DNA from: Daejeonella sp.
GTDB lineage: Bacteria > Bacteroidota > Bacteroidia > Sphingobacteriales > Sphingobacteriaceae
Assembly (NCBI RefSeq): GCF_030684675.1
Contig: NZ_JAUXXZ010000043.1
Coordinates: forward strand, 99,566 to 163,565
Reading direction: 5' to 3'
Length of the DNA stretch: 64,000 nucleotides
Position 1 is the first letter of the stretch. Every line of letters begins with the position of its first letter. The translations under genes were made by a program, and so were the position numbers. The notes under the pieces were generated by a model. The model had not been told where the DNA came from, ran no database searches, and saw only the letters and a list, made by a program, of their open reading frames with translations. Of this stretch, positions 28,770 to 37,020 are shown in pieces.

Positions 28770-29741
28770 TTATTCTTCAAGGATAAGTCCAATTCCTTGC
28801 TCGATAGATTTGTCAAGATAATATTTACTTATGGCTATATCATAAATCGCCATACCCATTGGATTAAACATGATCACCTTCCTTTCCAAATCATTCCAAC
28901 TATTGCCATCAATTGCTCTGCTAATTTCAATTACATCGCTTTTAGCAAGCCCAAACTCAATGTGCATGCGTTCAACGTCAGTGTTCTCGCGACATATCTC
29001 ATCCCAGTCATCCACAATCATTAGGTCTACATACTTCACAATATCGGCATGGTAATCCCTTAAAGAAATATTAAGTTGTAAGGTACCTATTGGGGGCGGA
29101 ATATCGATATATGGCGTTGTAGAGACTGTACAGGTTATAAAAATCCTGCTGGATTTGTAAACCTCCTGCCAACTTGAGGCAATTACCACATAGTTCCTGT
29201 ATTTGCTGTTAATATTGTCAATATCAACCCCTTTGATATCATAAATAAAAATTTTATCAATAAGATTCGGAAACAGCTCGCATACCATCTCCAGGTGGAG
29301 CTGCCCTATTGGGCCAAAACCGATGATTCCGATGCTGAACTTTGCTGTATTTTCAGGAAGGTGCTCAACATACCGGGATATAATAGCTCCAGTTACGCCT
29401 GCAGTGCGTATTCCGCTGATAAGCGGCGTATTAATGGTAGCAATAGGAACGCCAGTTGTTTCGTCGTTTAATATAACAATGGAGTGTGCCCTGGGCAGGT
29501 TCCTTTCTGCATTGCCTGGAAAGCTGGCTATCCACTTGATGCCTGCTGTAGCTATCTCGCCGCCTACGTATGCAGGCATGGCAATAATCCTGTTGGAAAC
29601 ATCCTTGTATCGAAGATAAGGCTTTATTGGCTGAATAACGTCTTTTTCGTCAATCAAACGCGTAGCCCGGTAAATAACGTTTACCACATCGTGCCAATCC
29701 AATCCTATTTCTACCAAGTCTCTTCGATTTAGGTATTTCAT
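28770..29741 (-). CDS. SbnB-like dehydrogenase of the ornithine cyclodeaminase/mu-crystallin family
   Basis: A 323-residue NAD-dependent enzyme, first gene of the biosynthetic operon. It resembles Staphylococcus SbnB along its whole length: QPIKPYLR, NRIIAMPAYVGG, GIKWIAS, ILNDETTG, RTAGV, a Rossmann loop GIIGFGPIG, and a C-terminal NPMGMAI-DI. SbnB oxidises N-(1-amino-1-carboxy-2-ethyl)-glutamate to release 2,3-diaminopropionate; its partner SbnA makes that intermediate from O-phosphoserine and glutamate. No SbnA-like gene is in the window, so it may lie beyond the left edge or elsewhere. Two A domains here read as diaminobutyrate-type codes, so either they accept diaminopropionate, or this enzyme supplies a residue added outside the window. 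Ornithine cyclodeaminase activity is a less likely alternative given the SbnB-type motifs. Confidence 0.85.
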   Translation of the reverse strand: MKYLNRRDLVEIGLDWHDVVNVIYRATRLIDEKDVIQPIKPYLRYKDVSNRIIAMPAYVGGEIATAGIKWIASFPGNAERNLPRAHSIVILNDETTGVPIATINTPLISGIRTAGVTGAIISRYVEHLPENTAKFSIGIIGFGPIGQLHLEMVCELFPNLIDKIFIYDIKGVDIDNINSKYRNYVVIASSWQEVYKSSRIFITCTVSTTPYIDIPPPIGTLQLNISLRDYHADIVKYVDLMIVDDWDEICRENTDVERMHIEFGLAKSDVIEISRAIDGNSWNDLERKVIMFNPMGMAIYDIAISKYYLDKSIEQGIGLILEE

Positions 29742-29773
29742 TATGATTAAAAATTAGTAGGCAAAAATAGGCT

Positions 29774-29781
29774 CAAATTTA
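29774..29781 (-). promoter_or_regulatory. Candidate -7 element for the lipopeptide operon
   Basis: Read on the minus strand this is TAAATTTG, an exact fit to the Bacteroidota -7 consensus TAnnTTTG, about 33 bases before the ATG of the SbnB-like gene. A CAAA (TTTG on the minus strand) at 29807-29810 could be the -33 element, but its 25-base spacing is longer than the usual 19-21. A second match, TATTTTTG, lies at 29762-29769. Confidence 0.45.
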
Positions 29782-30015
29782 CTACGCTAATTGTGTTAAA
29801 TTATACCAAACACAACCGATAGTTAATGATTTTGAGCCGTCCATAATCAAGTAAAATTGTAGAGCGAAATAATCTTAACTTATTAGATAGCATTAAATTA
29901 AGCTCATAATAACCTCACTATCAGCAATGTCAAGTAAACCGGTAGCGTTTTCCATGAATCAAAACGCAGATATACAAAACATCCTTGATTATGTCCTTTA
30001 AATATATATTATTTA

Positions 30016-30046
30016 TTTGCTTATTATTTAAAAAAATTTAATCTTT
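30016..30046 (+). promoter_or_regulatory. Candidate promoter for the export operon
   Basis: TTTG at 30016-30019 is followed after 19 bases by TAATCTTT at 30039-30046, close to the Bacteroidota pattern TTTG-N19-TAnnTTTG (last base A instead of G). Transcription would start near 30053, leaving a leader of about 33 bases before the DUF697 gene. Confidence 0.5.
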
Positions 30047-30085
30047 ACACTAAGACAAACAAAATTTAATTTAAACCCTTAAAAA

Positions 30086-30604
30086 ATGAGCAAACAAGCA
30101 ACCACCGACGCAACTGTTTTGACACATGGCATAACGGATCATCAAGCCAATGAACACTCGGCGAATAATATTATATATAAATATACTGCTATATCAACAG
30201 GCGCTGGCCTTATTCCTGTTCCGTTCTTAGATCTTTTAGCTTTAAGCGGAGTACAGCTAGCTATGCTAAATGAACTTGGAAAACTTTATAATTATAAATT
30301 TGAAGAGCACCGGATGAAATCGATCATAGGGGTCCTTGTAACCTCTCTACCTGCAAGTGCCTTAGTAAATTCTACCAGTACACTATTTAAAATGGTTCCG
30401 TTTATTGGCCCAATCTTAGGTGGCATAAGTGGCTATATATATTCTGCAGCTAGTACCTTCGCGCTTGGTAAGGTCTTTAATGCCCACTTTGCTTCCGGCA
30501 TGAGTTTGCTTTCACTTGATGTCGAAAAGATGAAACAGGAATTTCAGGCCTTTCATTCCGACTACATTAAGAGTAAATCTCCGGCGGCTAGCGGAACGGC
30601 CTAA
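30086..30604 (+). CDS. DUF697-like membrane protein
   Basis: A 172-residue protein. Two hydrophobic stretches (about 38-62 and 85-125) carry the DUF697 pattern: a glycine- and proline-rich start (GAGLIPVPFLDL), a following LSGVQLAML helix, and a second glycine-rich hairpin (FIGPILGGISGYIY). DUF697 regions in other bacteria accompany GTPases or occur as small membrane proteins of unknown role. It is the first gene of the rightward operon divergent from the NRPS genes. In this setting a membrane-protection or export-helper role is possible, but only position supports that. Confidence 0.7.
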   Translation: MSKQATTDATVLTHGITDHQANEHSANNIIYKYTAISTGAGLIPVPFLDLLALSGVQLAMLNELGKLYNYKFEEHRMKSIIGVLVTSLPASALVNSTSTLFKMVPFIGPILGGISGYIYSAASTFALGKVFNAHFASGMSLLSLDVEKMKQEFQAFHSDYIKSKSPAASGTA

Positions 30605-30697
30605 GTTTCTAAATAGTTTAAGAGAGTAAAAAACTGATCCATTTATATTAACGGTGTCAGCGCCTTTGGGCGAACCACATTTCCAAAATTATAATTT

Positions 30698-30868
30698 ATG
30701 GCGCTTCCCTTAATCTTTCTGTATCTTATATTTTGCTTGTTGGTTGCCCTCTTGTTAAAAAATCGTACCGGAGGCTTTTGGCTTTTCTTCTTTTTATCGT
30801 TCTTCCTTACCCCTGTTATCATAGGGCTCTTTGGAATTATATTTAACCAAGATCAGAAAAACTATTGA
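30698..30868 (+). CDS. Small two-helix membrane protein (56 aa)
   Basis: A short frame beginning with ATG at 30698 and ending in TGA at 30868. The protein has two hydrophobic helices (about 2-20 and 27-48) joined by KNRTGG, and a polar tail rich in N, Q, D and K. It lies 93 bases after the DUF697 gene and 21 bases before the hydrolase start, on the same strand, which supports a real gene. No family was recognised. It might be a small accessory of the exporter or a self-protection protein; nothing in the sequence settles this. Confidence 0.6.
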   Translation: MALPLIFLYLIFCLLVALLLKNRTGGFWLFFFLSFFLTPVIIGLFGIIFNQDQKNY

Positions 30869-30889
30869 CTAGTGGTTACAAATATTAAT

Positions 30890-32248
30890 ATGATGAGAAG
30901 TTTACAGCGAGTTACCCTTTTTTTGACTTTCGCATTTTTTCTGAGTATAGGTTTCGCATTTGCCCAAAAACCTAATGTAGCTAAAATAGATACTTTTTTT
31001 ACCCGCGTTGCTCAAAGGGGAATTTTCCAGGGGAGTGTTCTTCTGTCTGTGAACAATATGCCGATTTATCAAAAGGCTTTCGGTTATGCCAATAACGAGC
31101 ACAAAGTAAAAAATACAGTATCAACCAAATTTAGGATAGCCTCACTTTCAAAAACCTTTACCGCCATTGCAATTATGCAACTGGTTCAGGAAGAAAAGCT
31201 AAATGTTACCGACCGTATTTCTGATATACTTGACTGGTACCCTAAAGCCATTGGCAACTTTGTCAGTATACAGGATCTAATGATGATGAATTCAGGGATC
31301 CCGAGTTATACAAGCAATTATGATTTTGTTTCGTTTACTTCCCGGAATAACGCCCAATTTATAAGGGAATTTATACTGCGCTTCTGCGCGCCTACTACAC
31401 TGATGTTCCAACCCGGGTCAGATCAGTTTAATTATTCAAACTCAAATTATTATATTCTCGGTGCCATTATTGAGCAGGTAACCGGAAGGCCTTATGCGGA
31501 TGTAATAAACGAAAAAATATTTAAGAGGATCGGCATGACTAATTCGGGATATTACTATAATACAGGCATATACGATAATTTTGCTACTGGCTATTCTGTC
31601 GAACCAGTGATACAGGTAGCCGCGTATTATGACCAGACAAGCGCGTTTTCAACCGGGGGCCTCTACTCAACCGTAGAAGACCTGTTTAAACTTGACCAGG
31701 CTTTATACTCCGAAAAGCTTTTGCAAAAAAAGTATATTGATGAAATATTTAAGGACCGTTTCCCCAAAGACTCAACCGGGAATGCTTGGCTTTACGGATG
31801 GCAGTATGTACCAAACACCCAAAAAACTATGGTTTATAAAACCGGGATATTGTGGGGCTCGCGAACACTTTTTTTACGTGACTTGGTCAATCAAAACGCT
31901 ATTATCCTTTTAAATAACACCGATAACGAAAACAGCACTGGTTTCGCTTTGCTGGCTAATTTGCTTTATCTATTAAAAGGGAGCGAACCGCCGCTACCCG
32001 TAAAGCAGGATATATGCATATTAATGGCTGATATTATAAATACAAAAGGGCTTGATAGCGCAATCGCAAAATATAAAGAAATTAAAGCAAGCGCTTCCGC
32101 TGCAAATTGGGTAATAAGCGATGCAGAACTGTATTCAATAGGCAAATTCCTGCTAGATCGCAATGATCAGGCAGGGGCCAATAAAATCTTCAAATTGATT
32201 GCTTCGGATTTTCCAGCTTCAATATATGCTACTTACCAGGAAAAATAA
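30890..32248 (+). CDS. Secreted serine hydrolase, beta-lactamase class C/PBP-like fold
   Basis: A 452-residue exported protein with a signal peptide (about 1-25, cleavage near AFA-Q). All three motifs of the serine beta-lactamase/DD-peptidase fold are present: SxxK at S85-L-S-K88, YSN near residue 183, and KTG in the stretch YKTGILWG. Residues after about 370 form a helical, TPR-like C-terminal part, not the membrane helices of ClbP-type peptidases. Two adjacent ATGs at 30890 and 30893 fit the signal peptide; a GTG at 30872 is less likely. In the rightward operon before the peptide exporter, it may trim, activate or inactivate the lipopeptide in the periplasm, or be an unrelated D-stereospecific peptidase. 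The family is broad, so the substrate is unknown. Confidence 0.85.
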   Translation: MMRSLQRVTLFLTFAFFLSIGFAFAQKPNVAKIDTFFTRVAQRGIFQGSVLLSVNNMPIYQKAFGYANNEHKVKNTVSTKFRIASLSKTFTAIAIMQLVQEEKLNVTDRISDILDWYPKAIGNFVSIQDLMMMNSGIPSYTSNYDFVSFTSRNNAQFIREFILRFCAPTTLMFQPGSDQFNYSNSNYYILGAIIEQVTGRPYADVINEKIFKRIGMTNSGYYYNTGIYDNFATGYSVEPVIQVAAYYDQTSAFSTGGLYSTVEDLFKLDQALYSEKLLQKKYIDEIFKDRFPKDSTGNAWLYGWQYVPNTQKTMVYKTGILWGSRTLFLRDLVNQNAIILLNNTDNENSTGFALLANLLYLLKGSEPPLPVKQDICILMADIINTKGLDSAIAKYKEIKASASAANWVISDAELYSIGKFLLDRNDQAGANKIFKLIASDFPASIYATYQEK

Positions 32249-32350
32249 CAGCAATGACTAAATAGGCTAACAACTAGTTACCTAATGAGCGTTTTAAGCA
32301 GCAAAAACAAAGTACATTGCTTTTCGAGGAAAGGGTGCTAATCTAAAGAT

Positions 32351-33985
32351 ATGGAACTATTAAATTTTCTGAGAAGGGAATCGGAAAAATCGCTTCAGTC
32401 AATAACTGTTATCGCTATAATATCGGGTCTTGCAAATGCGATGCTGTTGGCTATTGTCAACCTTGCCACGTCAAGCAATGTTACCCGCGGAGATCTCACT
32501 AAATATTTTCTACTCTATATTGTCTCCATCAGTTTATTTATTTTTACCAAACAGCACGTCTTAAAAAAGAGTTCGATTCTCGTTGAAGACATCATAAAAA
32601 AGCTACGTATCAGAATTGCTAACAAAATACGGCGTTCGGACTTATTGCACCTCGAAGAAACCGGTACTTCTGAAATATTTACACGTATATCACAGGATGC
32701 AGCCCAAATCTCACAAACGGTTACTTATGTGGGCAATGCGTTTCAATCTGCTATAATGGTGCTGTTCAGCGTAATATACATCGGTTTTATATCAATCCCG
32801 GCTTTCCTAATAACTTTAACTTCTATTTTGTTGGGCATAGCTTCATATTTGAGATACCGCAAAGTGGCAACAGACTTGCTAAAGGAATCCAGTAAAAAGG
32901 AATCGGAATTTTATGGCTCGCTTAACGAGTTATTATTAGGTTTCAAAGAGCTAAAAGTCAATCAACGCAAGAATGATGCTGTTTTTGAAAACTTTAGAGA
33001 AATTGCTGTAGAATCAAGCGACTATAAGTTGCGTGCTATTTTAAAGTTAATTGTAAGCTACATCGCTTCGCAATCATTTTTTTACGTGTTGCTCGCGTTT
33101 ATTATATTTTTATTACCAACTTACGTTGATACCGAAAACCAGGATCTTGTTCGCATATCTGCTGCTATACTGTTTATTATAGGCCCTCTTGAGTCGATTA
33201 TCTCCTCTTTCCCTATTTTGCTTACCGCGAATGTATCAGCCACCAACATTTCGCGCCTCGAAGCACGGCTTAGCAGTTTCAATGATGCAACCGATACTGC
33301 GGCGAATGAGGAAATTTCAATGCAACCAACTATTTTTAATGATGAGATAGTACTAAATGACGTGCAGTTTGAGTATCCAAAGAAAGATCAAAACCCCCAA
33401 TTTGCTGTTGGACCTGTTAATTTGCGAATAAAAAAGGGCATGATAACCTTTATAACAGGTGGTAATGGTAGTGGTAAATCCACGTTATTAAAGCTAATTT
33501 GCGGACTTTATTATCCTCAAAAGGGTTTTTTCAGTGTTGACGATAAATTGATAAACACCTTCAATTATCATAATTACCGCGAGCTATTTTCGATCATTTT
33601 CACAGATTTCCACCTTTTTCAGAAATTATACGGGTTAAGCCATTATGACCAAAATGTGATTGACGACTTATTGACTGAGATGCAGATAGATAAGAAAACG
33701 CAGATTATAAATGGTAATATTACCAATATTCAGCTTTCAACTGGTCAACGCAAACGTTTAGCGCTGGTTGCAGCTATTTTAGAGGATAAATCTGTTTATA
33801 TTTTTGACGAAGTGGCCGCCGATCAGGATCCGCAGTTCAAGAAGTATTTTTACAAGGTGCTGCTTCCCAAACTTAAGGCAACGGGCAAAACTATCATTGC
33901 AGTAACACATGACGAATATTTCTTCGATGATTGCGACTTTAGATACAAAATTGAAAATGGTAGTTTTATTGAGGTTGAACAATAA
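32351..33985 (+). CDS. Cyclic peptide export ABC transporter, SyrD/PvdE type
   Basis: A 544-residue half-transporter with permease and ATPase fused. The first about 310 residues contain six likely membrane segments. The ATPase has a Walker A motif GGNGSGKST (about 370), signature LSTGQRKR, Walker B VYIFDEVAADQDP and an H-loop VTHDEYF. The LSTGQ signature with the DEVAADQDP segment is characteristic of the SyrD/PvdE cyclic-peptide exporter family, which moves NRPS products or precursors across the inner membrane. It follows the secreted hydrolase by about 100 bases and is 10 bases before the prohibitin-like gene. The divergent lipopeptide operon makes its product the obvious cargo. Confidence 0.93.
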   Translation: MELLNFLRRESEKSLQSITVIAIISGLANAMLLAIVNLATSSNVTRGDLTKYFLLYIVSISLFIFTKQHVLKKSSILVEDIIKKLRIRIANKIRRSDLLHLEETGTSEIFTRISQDAAQISQTVTYVGNAFQSAIMVLFSVIYIGFISIPAFLITLTSILLGIASYLRYRKVATDLLKESSKKESEFYGSLNELLLGFKELKVNQRKNDAVFENFREIAVESSDYKLRAILKLIVSYIASQSFFYVLLAFIIFLLPTYVDTENQDLVRISAAILFIIGPLESIISSFPILLTANVSATNISRLEARLSSFNDATDTAANEEISMQPTIFNDEIVLNDVQFEYPKKDQNPQFAVGPVNLRIKKGMITFITGGNGSGKSTLLKLICGLYYPQKGFFSVDDKLINTFNYHNYRELFSIIFTDFHLFQKLYGLSHYDQNVIDDLLTEMQIDKKTQIINGNITNIQLSTGQRKRLALVAAILEDKSVYIFDEVAADQDPQFKKYFYKVLLPKLKATGKTIIAVTHDEYFFDDCDFRYKIENGSFIEVEQ

Positions 33986-33995
33986 GTAGCACAAA

Positions 33996-34928
33996 ATGGA
34001 CGATAACCCACAAAATATACAAACTAGTTCTTTAAAACGAATCTCGCTATGGTTTAAAAAGCGTTTATTAACAATATTGGTGGCATTAATGGTTCTGATA
34101 ATGTTGATATTGTTTTTCTATCGCGATATTTTCATTACTATACAAGCTGGACATGCGGGTGTTTTGTTTGAGCGTTTTGGCAACGGAACCAAATTGGATA
34201 AGGCCTATCCGGAGGGTACATACATGGTATTCCCATGGAACCAAATGTATATTTATGATGTGCGCATGCAGGAGCGTACCGATTCCATGACTGTAATTAG
34301 CAACAACGGTTTAACTATCAACCTGGTTGTTTCTTTTCGGTTTTTCCCTAGCTTGTCTACACTAGGAATTTTACATAGGTATATTGGCCCTGATTATGTC
34401 GAAAAAGTTGTAATGCCAGAAATTGAAGCGAAGACGCGTGATATCATTAGTAAATTTGATCCTGTATCACTTTATTCTATAAATCGCGAAAAAATTCAAG
34501 ACTCTATTAGCAAGCGCGTATTGGAATCAATAAACAGTCAAAAAATTGTTAAGAACATTCTAACTGATAATTCGCCAAATTACGTCATGTTTGAAAACCT
34601 ATATATAGAGCACATAGAACTACCTGATTATATTGTCGCCTCAATTGAACGAAAACTGGATGCGGAACAGAAATCGTTGCAGTACGAATTCATGATTACG
34701 TCTGCCCGAAAAGAAGCAGAACGAAAGAGGGTTGAGGCAAGCGGTATTGCCGAATTCAGATCTATTTCAGGAATTGACATACTAAAGTGGCGTGGTATAG
34801 AAGCTACTGAAAAGCTTGCAACTTCCAATAACGCAAAGATAATCATAATGGGAACAGACAAGCTACCTGTCTTACTGAACGGTGAACCCTCTGTTGGCGA
34901 AGTTAAGGCGAAGACACCAGAAAATTAA
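33996..34928 (+). CDS. Prohibitin-like SPFH/band 7 membrane protein
   Basis: A 310-residue protein with one N-terminal membrane helix (about 25-48) followed by an SPFH domain (AGHAGVLFERFG, then EGTYMVFPW and RMQERTDSM) and a charged coiled-coil region (about 205-265, ARKEAERKRVEASG). Such proteins form ring-like oligomers in the membrane and help maintain membrane order or control proteases. It is 10 bases after the exporter gene, so it is probably co-transcribed. A role in tolerating the membrane-active product is a reasonable inference but not shown. No catalytic motif is expected in this family. Confidence 0.85.
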   Translation: MDDNPQNIQTSSLKRISLWFKKRLLTILVALMVLIMLILFFYRDIFITIQAGHAGVLFERFGNGTKLDKAYPEGTYMVFPWNQMYIYDVRMQERTDSMTVISNNGLTINLVVSFRFFPSLSTLGILHRYIGPDYVEKVVMPEIEAKTRDIISKFDPVSLYSINREKIQDSISKRVLESINSQKIVKNILTDNSPNYVMFENLYIEHIELPDYIVASIERKLDAEQKSLQYEFMITSARKEAERKRVEASGIAEFRSISGIDILKWRGIEATEKLATSNNAKIIIMGTDKLPVLLNGEPSVGEVKAKTPEN

Positions 34929-35111
34929 GACACATTTCGGACTGTAATATCATTACGCTGTAGGATCTGTAAGACCTTCGATTATCGCCACTTTCCCGCA
35001 TGTACATTATTTAGTATGAAGATAATTATTATTATCTCTGGCAAGGAATTTAACCTTTTCAGACTCTAAAAAACGTTTGCAGATTAAAAAAATATTTGTA
35101 TAATTACTAAT

Positions 35112-36038
35112 ATGTTGTACAGGGTAATATTTATAATATTGGGGATGTCATCATCTTGCGTTTCCTTAAAAGCGCAGACTGATTCGTTGAGATTTTGGCA
35201 TACTTCCGGAAAAAGTTCAATTCAATTAAATCAGGCACATTTTTCCAATTGGGCCGGTGGTGGTCTTACTGCAATTTCTCTATCCGGAAGTCTTGAGTAT
35301 GATGCTTTTTACCAAAAAGGTAGGACAGGATGGATTAATTCATACTCTCAATTTTATGGAATTTCAAAACTCGGGAAGGGGACTAATTTTAGGAAAAATC
35401 ATGACATAGTAGAACTGAACAGCCGTGTGAGTTTTGCCCACAAGAAAAAAACTCACTTTATTGCATTTACAAACGTTTTAACTCAGGTAGCAAAAGGGTA
35501 TAACGAGGAAGCAGGCGATAAATCCAATCATGTCTCGAGTATGTTTTCTCCGGGATATATTACCGAAGGCTTGGGGTATGAATACAGAGATGAAAATTAT
35601 AAGACAGATAGCCTTTTCTTTGTCGTTTTTGCTCCACTCACGGGAAAGCAAACAATAGTATTAGATGATAATGTGGATGGGACTATGTATGGTTTAAACA
35701 GTTCAAATGGTGTCAAAAATGAACTGGGGGTGTTTCTTCAGGCTGGTTTCAAAAGAAAGATCCTGGAACGTACTTTTTTGTCAACGGATTTGCAATTATT
35801 TACCAATTATCTGTATGAATTTGGAAATATTGATGTGAACTGGAGAACAGCCCTGGCTGTACATGCCAATAAATGGATAACAATGCACCTAATGGCTAAC
35901 CTTGTTTATAATGATGACACAAAGGTGCCACAATTTGCAGATCTGAATAGTGATGGATTCAATGAAGCTGTTGGAGTTTCAAGGAAATTGCAACTTATGC
36001 AAACCCTGGGCTTAGGAGTAACAATCAAGCTTAAATGA
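35112..36038 (+). CDS. DUF3078 outer-membrane beta-barrel-like protein
   Basis: A 308-residue exported protein (signal peptide about 1-21, ending SLKAQ) matching the DUF3078 pattern of Bacteroidota: LNQAHFSNWAGGG near the start, repeated amphipathic strands, and a terminal strand LGLGVTIKLK consistent with an outer-membrane barrel. Function of the family is unknown. It lies 183 bases after the prohibitin-like gene on the same strand; no clear promoter was identified in that gap. Whether it belongs to the lipopeptide locus or to the flanking chromosome cannot be decided from position. Confidence 0.8.
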   Translation: MLYRVIFIILGMSSSCVSLKAQTDSLRFWHTSGKSSIQLNQAHFSNWAGGGLTAISLSGSLEYDAFYQKGRTGWINSYSQFYGISKLGKGTNFRKNHDIVELNSRVSFAHKKKTHFIAFTNVLTQVAKGYNEEAGDKSNHVSSMFSPGYITEGLGYEYRDENYKTDSLFFVVFAPLTGKQTIVLDDNVDGTMYGLNSSNGVKNELGVFLQAGFKRKILERTFLSTDLQLFTNYLYEFGNIDVNWRTALAVHANKWITMHLMANLVYNDDTKVPQFADLNSDGFNEAVGVSRKLQLMQTLGLGVTIKLK

Positions 36039-36202
36039 GTTAATATTTTTAAGAATTTGTTTTTGTTTGAGGTTTAGTTTTAAGTATCCAGTATGGACCA
36101 TAGAAAATTAATTTTAAGGCGACGATTTTTTAGGGAATAGAACTATTAAACAGGCCCAAACAATGATCATCAATAATTAATTACAGACTTTGACTTTATT
36201 TG

Positions 36203-36685
36203 ATGAGTTCAATTCAAAAAATTTTAGAAAGCAAATACTTTCAAGTTGCTACAGGTCTTTTTATTATCTGTAGTAGTTTGTACGATCTTAAAGGGGAATT
36301 TGGAGAGATACAAAAAGAACATTTAAACTTATTGATTGGAATTATACTACTCTGGAATAGTATGGATAGTTTTATTTCTGGTACGAATAAAATTTTGGAC
36401 ACATCCAAAAATAAGGAGATACAAAAGAAGCCAGGTACTTTCAAAAGATTCATAAATTCGGGAGGCTATTTTCTTTTTACCGGTATTGTGCTTATTGCCG
36501 GAAGTGTTTATGACATTTACCATGATATATTGAAAATTCGTAAGGAACATCTGGAGTTTTTTGTCGGGATGTTATATATAATTTCTTCTGTTTCAAATAT
36601 AAGAGGAGCCAGAAAAAAAATTAAATCTGGAATCCATAAAAACCGTACAATATTGATAATCCCATCTATCTGGTTGTATGTTTGA
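36203..36685 (+). CDS. Membrane protein with two similar halves
   Basis: A 160-residue protein, not recognised as any named family. It shows an internal duplication: residues about 12-58 and 87-135 each contain YF-x-x-x-TG, a hydrophobic helix ending SLYDL or SVYDI, a charged hinge (QKEHLN or RKEHLE), then a second helix. This gives four likely membrane helices. The ATG at 36203 follows an in-frame TTG. The gene is AT-rich, stands alone between the DUF3078 gene and a noncoding spacer, and has no obvious partner. Function unknown. Confidence 0.65.
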   Translation: MSSIQKILESKYFQVATGLFIICSSLYDLKGEFGEIQKEHLNLLIGIILLWNSMDSFISGTNKILDTSKNKEIQKKPGTFKRFINSGGYFLFTGIVLIAGSVYDIYHDILKIRKEHLEFFVGMLYIISSVSNIRGARKKIKSGIHKNRTILIIPSIWLYV

Positions 36686-37020
36686 TCTTAATTAAGCCTT
36701 ACTGGGTATTTACCCAAATCAATAACCAACGATTTTGAGGTGCTTATATCAAAATTGCTAATCTAGTTTACAAAAAAGTAGATTACACATTTAACTAGAA
36801 TCTATTCTTTAGGGTATTTACGATTTTTTCCCGAAAAGCTACCCTTAGAATCGATTTTGAAAGCCTTGATAAAATCGATTTTACCAGCTTAAACTAATCT
36901 CACGTTAAATAAGGTATTGAATTTTTCTCCGGACACTTAGCCTATCCAATTAGAAAATAAGAACATTAGCGATTATCTTTGCAAGCGATCAAAAAGGCAA
37001 GAAACGCAAATATTCAGATT
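36686..37020. other. AT-rich spacer upstream of metG
   Basis: No convincing coding frame. It holds a perfect 12-base palindrome AAAATCGATTTT at 36871-36882 and an imperfect inverted pair (TTAGGGTA near 36812 and TACCCTTAG near 36840). A -7 promoter element ends it. The palindromes could be an operator, but no regulator is adjacent. Confidence 0.5.
36974..36981 (+). promoter_or_regulatory. -7 element of metG
   Basis: TATCTTTG matches TAnnTTTG exactly, placing the transcript start near 36986. An in-frame TTG that might otherwise be taken as the metG start (36979) overlaps this element and would be untranscribed, so the element helps set the start downstream. A -33 TTG at ordinary spacing was not seen. 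Confidence 0.55.

Larger units (their letters stand above)
29742..30085. other. Divergent AT-rich intergenic region between biosynthesis and export operons
   Basis: This 344-base spacer separates the leftward synthetase operon from the rightward export/protection genes. No coding frame is convincing on either strand. It is strongly AT-rich near 29990-30085. It holds -7-like elements facing both ways, listed separately. No riboswitch or clear operator repeat was recognised, and no regulator gene adjoins it. Confidence 0.7.

Noticed and set aside
1..29741. Siderophore cluster, suggested by SbnB-like and Asp hydroxylase genes
   Set aside because: No siderophore receptor, iron-uptake genes or other chelating-group enzymes are present; the FAAL and Dab codes fit a lipopeptide better.
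30890..32248. Trans-acting peptide cyclase (PBP-type thioesterase such as SurE) for the NRPS product
   Set aside because: The fold is the same, but a clear signal peptide places this protein outside the cytoplasm, away from the synthetases.
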